Position numbers and translations under genes: made by a program. The notes beneath the pieces are model-generated. The model did not search any database, was not told where the DNA came from, and was given only the letters and a program-made list of their open reading frames with translations. Positions 58,271-64,000 of a DNA stretch of 64,000 nt are shown here, piece after piece (the first letter of the stretch is position 1; the number at the start of each line of letters is the position of its first letter). The stretch is taken from NCBI GenBank assembly GCA_965198565.1, contig OZ240665.1, forward strand, positions 3,844,001-3,908,000, read 5' to 3'. The stretch comes from LMUY01 sp965198565. Its GTDB lineage: Bacteria; Pseudomonadota; Alphaproteobacteria; Acetobacterales; Acetobacteraceae.

Positions 58271-60267
58271 GCCTGCACGAGCTTGCCGAGGCGGCCGGTG
58301 TCGCGCCCGCGTGGAAGGATGTGCACGGCCACTGGCACCAAGTCGGCGACGACACGCTGCGGCTGGTGCTGGCCGCGCTTGGGCTGGCCGCCGGGTCGGA
58401 TGCCGAGGTGGCGGACAGCCTGCGCGCCGTGCGCCAGCCGAGCCACCTGCCGGCGCTGATCACGGGGGATGCGGGCGGCTCGATGCGGCTGCCCGTCAAG
58501 CCCGGCCGCTACGAGATCGTGCTCGAGGACGGCACCACGCTGGCCGGCCACGCGCGGGACGAAGGCGGTGCCGCGTTCGAGCTGCCGGACGTGCCGGGTT
58601 ATCACCGGCTGCGCATTGCAGGCGAGGAGGTGATCCTGGCCATCGCCCCCACCCAGGGTTGGACGGTGCCGGACGCGACACCGGGGCAGCGGCCATGGGC
58701 GCTGGCGGTGCAGCTCTACTCGCTGCGCCGGCCCGGCGATGGCGGCTTGGGAGATTTCGGCGGCCTGGCACGCTTCGTCCGCTCCGCCGCGCAGGCCGGC
58801 GCGGCCGCGGTGGCGATCAGCCCGGTGCACGCCCAGTTCACCGCCACGCCCGACCGGTTCAGCCCCTACTCCCCTTCGAGCCGCACCCTGCTCAACGTGC
58901 TGCATGCCGATCTGGAGCTGGACAGCGCGGCCGCGCGGCAGCTCGAGGCGGCGCCGCTGGTGGATTGGCCCGCGGCCTCCCGCCTGCGCCTGGCCAAGCT
59001 GGCCGCCTTGTTCGACGGCGCCGAGGGCACGAAGCTGTGGCAGGAGTTCCAGCGCTTCCGCACCGCCCAAGGCGAGTCGCTCGAGGGGCATGCCCGGTTC
59101 GAGGCGCTGCATAGCCACTTCATGGCGCTGGGCGGCCCGTGGCACTGGCGGGATTGGCCCGGTGGCCTGGCGGATGCAGCCAGCCCCGCCGTGCAGCAGT
59201 TCGCCGCCGAGCACGCCCGCGAAGTGACCCGGCACGCCTTCTACCAATTCCTGGCCGACCGCAGCCTGGCCGCCGCGCAGCGCACCGCCCGCGACGCGGG
59301 AATGCCGATCGGGCTCATCTCGGACCTCGCGGTCGGCGTGGACAGCGGCGGCAGCCAATGCTGGGCCTGGCCCGACCAGACCCTGATCGGGCTCACCGTC
59401 GGCGCCCCGCCGGACCTGCTGAACACCCAAGGGCAGGACTGGGGCCTGGCCGCGTTCTCGCCGCGCGGCCTGCAGAAGAACGGCTACCGCGTCTATCTCG
59501 ACATGCTGCGCGCCGCGATGCGCCATGCCGGCGGCGTGCGCATCGACCACGCGATGGGCTTGGCCCGGCTGTGGATGGTGCCCGCCGGCGCCGGGCCGGC
59601 CGAGGGCGCCTACCTGCACTTCCCGGTCGACGACATGCTGCGGCTGATCCGGCTCGAGTCGCACCGCAACCGGGCGATCGTGCTCGGCGAGGACCTCGGC
59701 ACCCTGCCGGAGGGCTTCCAGGGCCGGATCAGCCGCGCGGGCATGCTCGGGTTGCGGGTGCTGTGGTTCGAGCGGGCGCAGGACCAGGGGTTCACCGCCC
59801 CCGCCACGTGGGACAACGGTGCCGTCGCCATGACCAGCACGCACGACCTCGCCACCGTCGCCGGCTGGTGGAGCGGAAACGACACGTCGTGGCGCCACAA
59901 GGTGGGGGCGATCGACGAGGCGGCGGTCGAGCAGGAGCGGGCCGAACGGGAGACGGATCGGCAGCTTCTGTGGTCCGCCATGCGCGCCAGCGGCAGCGCC
60001 GCCGGGCCGCCGCCGCCCACCTACCAACCCGCCGCCGTGGTGGACGCCGCCTTGCAGCATGTCGCGAGCGCGGCCTGCGCGCTGGCGATCATCCCGATGG
60101 AAGACCTGCTCGGCCTGCAGGACCAGCCCAACCTGCCGGGCACATTGCACGAGCACCCCAATTGGTGCCGGCGTCTGCCTGGCGCGGCGGACGAACTTTT
60201 GACAGAACCGGCCGTTGCAACACGGCTCCGTGGCCTCCAAGCGGTCAGGAACCCGTCTGGAGGGTAG
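58267..60267 (+). CDS. malQ: 4-alpha-glucanotransferase (amylomaltase)
   Basis: A 666-residue GH77 enzyme that disproportionates malto-oligosaccharides. ALAVQLYSLRRPGDGGLGDF is the characteristic start of the barrel, after an N-terminal extension of about 140 residues. It is followed by FSPYSPSSRTLLNVLHADLE, GLISDLAVGVDSGGSQCW, GGVRIDHAMGLARLW (nucleophile Asp), AIVLGEDLGTLPEGFQGRIS (acid Glu) and AMTSTHDLATVAGWW. It is placed between treZ and treY, where it could recycle short chains left by the trehalose-forming pair. The ATG at 58267 overlaps the treZ stop. Confidence 0.94.
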   Translation: MSLHELAEAAGVAPAWKDVHGHWHQVGDDTLRLVLAALGLAAGSDAEVADSLRAVRQPSHLPALITGDAGGSMRLPVKPGRYEIVLEDGTTLAGHARDEGGAAFELPDVPGYHRLRIAGEEVILAIAPTQGWTVPDATPGQRPWALAVQLYSLRRPGDGGLGDFGGLARFVRSAAQAGAAAVAISPVHAQFTATPDRFSPYSPSSRTLLNVLHADLELDSAAARQLEAAPLVDWPAASRLRLAKLAALFDGAEGTKLWQEFQRFRTAQGESLEGHARFEALHSHFMALGGPWHWRDWPGGLADAASPAVQQFAAEHAREVTRHAFYQFLADRSLAAAQRTARDAGMPIGLISDLAVGVDSGGSQCWAWPDQTLIGLTVGAPPDLLNTQGQDWGLAAFSPRGLQKNGYRVYLDMLRAAMRHAGGVRIDHAMGLARLWMVPAGAGPAEGAYLHFPVDDMLRLIRLESHRNRAIVLGEDLGTLPEGFQGRISRAGMLGLRVLWFERAQDQGFTAPATWDNGAVAMTSTHDLATVAGWWSGNDTSWRHKVGAIDEAAVEQERAERETDRQLLWSAMRASGSAAGPPPPTYQPAAVVDAALQHVASAACALAIIPMEDLLGLQDQPNLPGTLHEHPNWCRRLPGAADELLTEPAVATRLRGLQAVRNPSGG

Positions 60268-60270
60268 GTT

Positions 60271-63051
60271 ATGAGGCCGTTCACCGCCACCGCGCGTCTG
60301 CAGTTCCACAAAGACTTCACCATGGACGCGGCGGCGGAGCTGGTGCCGTATTACGCCAGTCTCGGTGTGTCGCATTTCTATGCCTCGCCGCTGCTGACGT
60401 CCCGGCCCGGCTCCACCCATGGCTACGACATCGTCGACCACAACCGCATCGACCCGGAACTGGGCGGCGAAGAGGCGCTGCGCCGCATGGTGGCCGCCCT
60501 GCTCGCGCACGACATGGGGCTGATCCTCGACATCGTGCCCAACCACATGGGCGTCGGCGGGTCGGACAACGGCTGGTGGCTGGACGTGCTGGAATGGGGC
60601 CGCGGCGCCGAGCATGCCGAGTATTTCGACATCGACTGGGACCCGCCCGACACCTCGCTGCGCGGCCGCATGCTGGCGCCGTTCCTCGGCTCGCCCTATG
60701 GGGATTGCCTCAAGAACAACGAGTTGAAGCTGCAGTTCGATCCCGAGGACGGGCGCTTCTTCGTCGGCTACTACTCGCACCGGTTCCCGATCAACCCACG
60801 CGACTACCCCTCGATCCTGCTCAGCGAGGGCGGCCCGCTCGAAGAGCCGGCGCGGGCGTTCAGCGAACTCTCCACCACCAGCCGCGAGGCGATGCGGCGC
60901 GAGGCCGAGACGGCACGGGCCGCGTTGCGGTCGCCCGACTACGCCATGGCCATCGCCGAGAGCTTGCGCGGCTACGACCCGGCGAGCGAGGCCGGGCGCG
61001 AGCGGCTGCACCGCCTGCTCGAGCGGCAAAACTACCGCCTGGCCTGGTGGCGCGCCGCGACGGACGAGATCAACTGGCGCCGCTTCTTCGACGTCAACGG
61101 CCTGGCGGGGGTGCGCCAGGAAGTGCCGGCGGTGTTCGACGACACCCATCGCACCATCCTGCGGCTCTACGCCGAGGGGCTGATCGACGGGGTGCGCATC
61201 GACCACGTGGACGGGCTGGCCGACCCGCGTGGCTACTGCCGCAAGCTGCGGCGGCAGTTGGAGGTGGCGCACGCGCAGCGCCCCGCCGAATTGCAAGCCT
61301 ATCGCGCCGGGCTCTGGATCGAGAAGATCCTGGCGCCGCAGGAAACGCTCTCCAGCGACTGGCTGACCGACGGGACGACCGGCTACGACTTCATGAACGA
61401 CGTCTCGGCCGTGCTGCACGACCCGGCGGGCGAGGCGCCGCTCACCACTGTATGGACGACATTCACTGGCCGCCCGGGTGAGTTCGAGGACGAAGCCGTG
61501 CCGGCCAAGCGGCAGATTTTGCGGGAAAGCCTCTCCAGCGAGCTGTTCTCCACCGCGGCGGCGCTGTTCCGGGTGGCCCGGCGGGATTTGTCGACCCGCG
61601 ACTACACCCTCACCGCCGTGCGCCGCGCGCTGACGGAAATCCTGGTGCATTTTCACGTCTACCGCATCTACGCCGGGCTCGGAGGCATGTCGGAAGCGGA
61701 CAAGCGCGAGATGGATTGGGCGATGGCGGAAGCCCGCCGCACCGTGCGCGCTACGGATCGCGAGCTGCTCGAGTTGATGGCTGGGTGGTTGTCCGGCGAC
61801 GGGATACGGCAAGTGCCGGCTGGCACGCGGCGGCAAGAGCGGCTGCGCGCGATGGTGAAGTTCCAGCAGCTTTCCGCCCCCACCGCCGCGAAGTCGGTTG
61901 AAGATACGTCGTTCTACCGCTACGGCCGCCTGATCTCGCGCAACGAGGTGGGCTCGGAGCCGTCCCAGTTCGCGCTGACGCCGACGGCCTTCCACGCCGC
62001 CATGCGGGACCGGCGCAAGGGCTTCCCGCTGGCGCTGCTCGCGACGGCGACGCACGACCACAAGCGCGGCGAGGACACCCGCGCCCGGCTGGCCGTGATC
62101 AGCGAGATCCCCGTCGAATGGGAAGCCGCCCTCACCCGTTGGACCCGGCTGAACGCCTCGCTCAAGCGCGACCTGGACGGCCCGGCGCCCGACGCATGTG
62201 ACGAGATCATGCTGTACGAAAGCCTGGTCGGGGCCTGGCCGCTGGGCCTCTCGGCGGACGACCGAGAGGGCGTGGCAGCGCTCGAGGAGCGGCTGGCGGC
62301 GTGGCAGGAAAAGGCGCTGCGCGAGGCCAAGCGCCACACTGGCTGGGCGCAACCCAACCAGGAGTATGAGGCGGCCTGCCGCGACTTCCTCCACCAGGTG
62401 CTGGACCCGGACCGTGTCTCCCGCGTGCTGCACGACGTCGCTGGCTTCGTCGAGCGGATCGCGACCGCGGGGGCGGTGAACAGCCTTTCGCAGACGCTGC
62501 TGCGGGTGACCGCGCCCGGCGTGCCGGACCTGTATCAGGGGACGGAATACTGGGATTTCAGCCTGGTAGACCCCGATAATCGCCGCCCGGTGGATTTTGC
62601 TGCGCGGAAGGCCTCGTTGGATGCGCTGGAAAGCCCGGCGGAATTGCTGCCGGAGTGGCAGGACGGCCGGGTGAAACAAGCCGTGATCGCCCGCGCCCTG
62701 CGGCTGCGAGCGGAAAGTGGAGAGTTGTTCACCGCCGGTAGCTATTTGCCGATCAAGGTGGAGGGCGAACGATCGGACCATGTGATCGCGTTTGCCCGCG
62801 TGCATGAAGGGCGCGCGGCGATCGTGGCGGTGACCCGGCTGCCGGTGCACCTGCCCGGCCTGGAGCAGCAGCCGCTGCCCTCGGCGGTGGGCTGGCATGG
62901 AACTTTCTTAACAATTCCGCGTAATTTCGTGACACGCCGCAGTGTTGACGCAATGTCACGTGATACACTTGCGACAAGGGAGTTGGCCGGCCGACTTCCG
63001 ATCGCTGAATTGTTCGCTGCCTTGCCGGTGGCGCTTTTGGAGGTTCGATGA
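60271..63051 (+). CDS. treY: malto-oligosyltrehalose synthase
   Basis: A 926-residue GH13 enzyme that converts the reducing end of a glucan into a trehalose unit. TARLQFHKDFTMDAAAELVP and SRPGSTHGYDIVDHNRIDPE start the family pattern. ILDIVPNHMGVGGSDNGWWL, LIDGVRIDHVDGLADPRGYC (nucleophile Asp), IEKILAPQETLSSDWLTDG (acid Glu) and YQGTEYWDFSLVDPDNRRPV follow. The length is typical or slightly long. A GGAGGG site lies before the ATG at 60271, and the stop overlaps the otsA ATG. It works with TreZ. Confidence 0.96.
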   Translation: MRPFTATARLQFHKDFTMDAAAELVPYYASLGVSHFYASPLLTSRPGSTHGYDIVDHNRIDPELGGEEALRRMVAALLAHDMGLILDIVPNHMGVGGSDNGWWLDVLEWGRGAEHAEYFDIDWDPPDTSLRGRMLAPFLGSPYGDCLKNNELKLQFDPEDGRFFVGYYSHRFPINPRDYPSILLSEGGPLEEPARAFSELSTTSREAMRREAETARAALRSPDYAMAIAESLRGYDPASEAGRERLHRLLERQNYRLAWWRAATDEINWRRFFDVNGLAGVRQEVPAVFDDTHRTILRLYAEGLIDGVRIDHVDGLADPRGYCRKLRRQLEVAHAQRPAELQAYRAGLWIEKILAPQETLSSDWLTDGTTGYDFMNDVSAVLHDPAGEAPLTTVWTTFTGRPGEFEDEAVPAKRQILRESLSSELFSTAAALFRVARRDLSTRDYTLTAVRRALTEILVHFHVYRIYAGLGGMSEADKREMDWAMAEARRTVRATDRELLELMAGWLSGDGIRQVPAGTRRQERLRAMVKFQQLSAPTAAKSVEDTSFYRYGRLISRNEVGSEPSQFALTPTAFHAAMRDRRKGFPLALLATATHDHKRGEDTRARLAVISEIPVEWEAALTRWTRLNASLKRDLDGPAPDACDEIMLYESLVGAWPLGLSADDREGVAALEERLAAWQEKALREAKRHTGWAQPNQEYEAACRDFLHQVLDPDRVSRVLHDVAGFVERIATAGAVNSLSQTLLRVTAPGVPDLYQGTEYWDFSLVDPDNRRPVDFAARKASLDALESPAELLPEWQDGRVKQAVIARALRLRAESGELFTAGSYLPIKVEGERSDHVIAFARVHEGRAAIVAVTRLPVHLPGLEQQPLPSAVGWHGTFLTIPRNFVTRRSVDAMSRDTLATRELAGRLPIAELFAALPVALLEVR

Positions 63052-64000
63052 ATCGTCTTGTCGTCATCTCTAACCGGGTCCCCACGCCGGGAACTGGTGC
63101 GCAAGCCGGTGGATTGGCGGTTGCGCTTTCGGGATTGATGGCGCAACGCGGCGGCGTTTGGTTCGGTTGGAGCGGGCAAGTCTCCGACGATAACACGGTG
63201 AAGTCGGTGCAGGACGGAGACGTCCAATACGCCACCATGGACCTCACCCGCACCGAGCACGATCGCTACTACAACGAGTTTTCCAACAGCACGTTATGGC
63301 CGTTGCTTCATTCGCTCCCGGAGCTGATGAGCTTCGATCGTCGTAATGCGCAGGTCTACCGGTCGGTGAACGAGCGGATGGCGGCGGCGGTGCTGCCGCT
63401 GCTGCGCCCGCACGACATGATTTGGGTGCACGACTACCATCTGATGTCGATGCCGGCCGCCTTGCGCGCACGTGGCGTGAAGGCGCCGATCGGCTTCTTC
63501 CTGCACATCCCGTTCCCCTCGGCCGACATGCTGGCCAGCGTTCCCGAGGCGGGGGCGCTGATCCGCGACCTGGTCTCGGCTGACCTGATCGGCTTCCAGA
63601 CCCAGAATGACGTGGAGAACTTCGCCGAGGCGGCGCACCGCATGGCGGGCGCCACGCGGTTGGCGGGCGGCTGGCTGCATGTCGGCGACCGTCGGATCCG
63701 TCTGGCCGCGTTCCCGGTCGAGATCGAGGCGCGGGAGTTCTCCACCGTGGCCGAGACGGCCTGGCGTGGCGCCCCGACCGAGCGACTGCGCCGCAGCCTG
63801 CAAGGGCAGAAGCTCGTGCTGGGCGTGGACCGGCTCGACCCGACCAAAGGGCTGATGCAGCGGCTGTCCGGGTATCGGCGCTTGTTGGAGACGCGGCCGG
63901 ATTGGCGCCGCCGGGTCACATTGCTGCAGATCGCGGCCGAGAGCCGCAAGGATGTCGCCGCCTATCGCAACCTGCGCGAGGCGGTGGATCGTGAAGCGGG
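63048..64000 (+). CDS. otsA: trehalose-6-phosphate synthase (partial, runs off the right edge)
   Basis: The first 317 codons of a GT20 enzyme that transfers glucose from a nucleotide sugar to glucose-6-phosphate. RLVVISNRVPTPGTGAQAGG holds the N-terminal donor/acceptor site, GGVWFGWSGQ is conserved, WVHDYHLMSMPAALR and FFLHIPFPSADMLASVPEAG carry substrate contacts, and LVLGVDRLDPTKGLMQRLSG begins the donor-binding domain. The ATG overlaps the treY stop (ATGA). The phosphatase partner otsB is not in this window and would be expected next to it. The C-terminal third is missing because of the window edge. Confidence 0.94.
   Translation, partial: MNRLVVISNRVPTPGTGAQAGGLAVALSGLMAQRGGVWFGWSGQVSDDNTVKSVQDGDVQYATMDLTRTEHDRYYNEFSNSTLWPLLHSLPELMSFDRRNAQVYRSVNERMAAAVLPLLRPHDMIWVHDYHLMSMPAALRARGVKAPIGFFLHIPFPSADMLASVPEAGALIRDLVSADLIGFQTQNDVENFAEAAHRMAGATRLAGGWLHVGDRRIRLAAFPVEIEAREFSTVAETAWRGAPTERLRRSLQGQKLVLGVDRLDPTKGLMQRLSGYRRLLETRPDWRRRVTLLQIAAESRKDVAAYRNLREAVDREA

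Noticed and set aside
57682..62898. A 1738-codon open frame on the minus strand
   Set aside because: It is opposite treZ, malQ and treY, has Gln/Arg/His-rich low-information sequence and no domain. High GC makes the antisense frame open. The plus-strand genes carry all catalytic motifs.

Overview
The window is GC-rich throughout. Its gene content points to an alphaproteobacterium of the Acetobacteraceae / Rhodospirillales type. The main pointers are a PhyR-NepR-EcfG general stress response (GSR) locus, which is found only in alphaproteobacteria, the hopanoid glycosyltransferase HpnI, a PaoABC-type aldehyde oxidoreductase, CydDC, and L33 and RlmE/GuaB in typical alphaproteobacterial form. Assignment to the family is inference. 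I see no transposase, phage gene, CRISPR array or rRNA, and the window reads as ordinary chromosome.

Layout. 1-3.2 kb: a partial amino-acid-type ABC substrate-binding protein and a chemoreceptor (minus strand). 3.3-10 kb: an OsmC remnant, a YegD-like Hsp70, hpnI and a three-subunit molybdenum aldehyde oxidoreductase (plus strand), ended by a long palindromic repeat. 10.2-17.4 kb: a SnoaL-like protein, an amine oxidase, a Uma2 protein, tRNA-Gln(CTG), rlmE, guaB, an RsmB-like methylase and a GNAT protein. 17.5-23.8 kb: a small periplasmic protein, an unknown protein, a four-unit 97-bp tandem repeat, an SMP-30 protein and the dTDP-rhamnose operon rfbBACD (minus), divergent from a GT2 glycosyltransferase at 24.1 kb. 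25.4-36.1 kb: a DUF4142 lipoprotein, proline iminopeptidase, the DUF423/rlmM-like/MBL/Lrp operon, glgX, a cytochrome c, rpmG, a methyltransferase, recQ and an OmpA-like lipoprotein. 36.3-43.5 kb: an MFS carrier with an acid-sugar dehydratase (plus), convergent with cydDC and an M20 amidohydrolase (minus).

43.4-64 kb is the most coherent part. A complete GSR module (HWE/HisKA_2-type kinase, NepR, two EcfG-like sigma factors and divergent PhyR) lies directly upstream of a tightly packed alpha-glucan/trehalose operon: glgE, treS-maltokinase, glgB, treZ, malQ, treY, otsA. Most junctions overlap by a few bases. The operon combines three trehalose routes (OtsA, TreYZ, TreS) with the GlgE maltose-1-phosphate glucan route. 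An EcfG-like promoter (GGAAC-N16-CGTC) precedes glgE. A perfect one (GGAAC-N16-CGTT) precedes a small hydrophilic ORF next to glgX. The simplest reading is that stress sensed through the kinase and PhyR frees EcfG from NepR and switches on osmoprotectant and storage-glucan metabolism.

Sequence oddities include a 12-bp x 7 in-frame repeat placed in the ATP-lid region of the GSR kinase, a 26-bp x 3 repeat between rfbA and rfbC, a 30-bp tandem duplication at the glgE/treS junction, and a family of CCCTCTCCC hairpins found at gene 3' ends. Start codons were chosen from ribosome-binding-site spacing, overlap with the upstream gene and family N-termini. I ran no database search.
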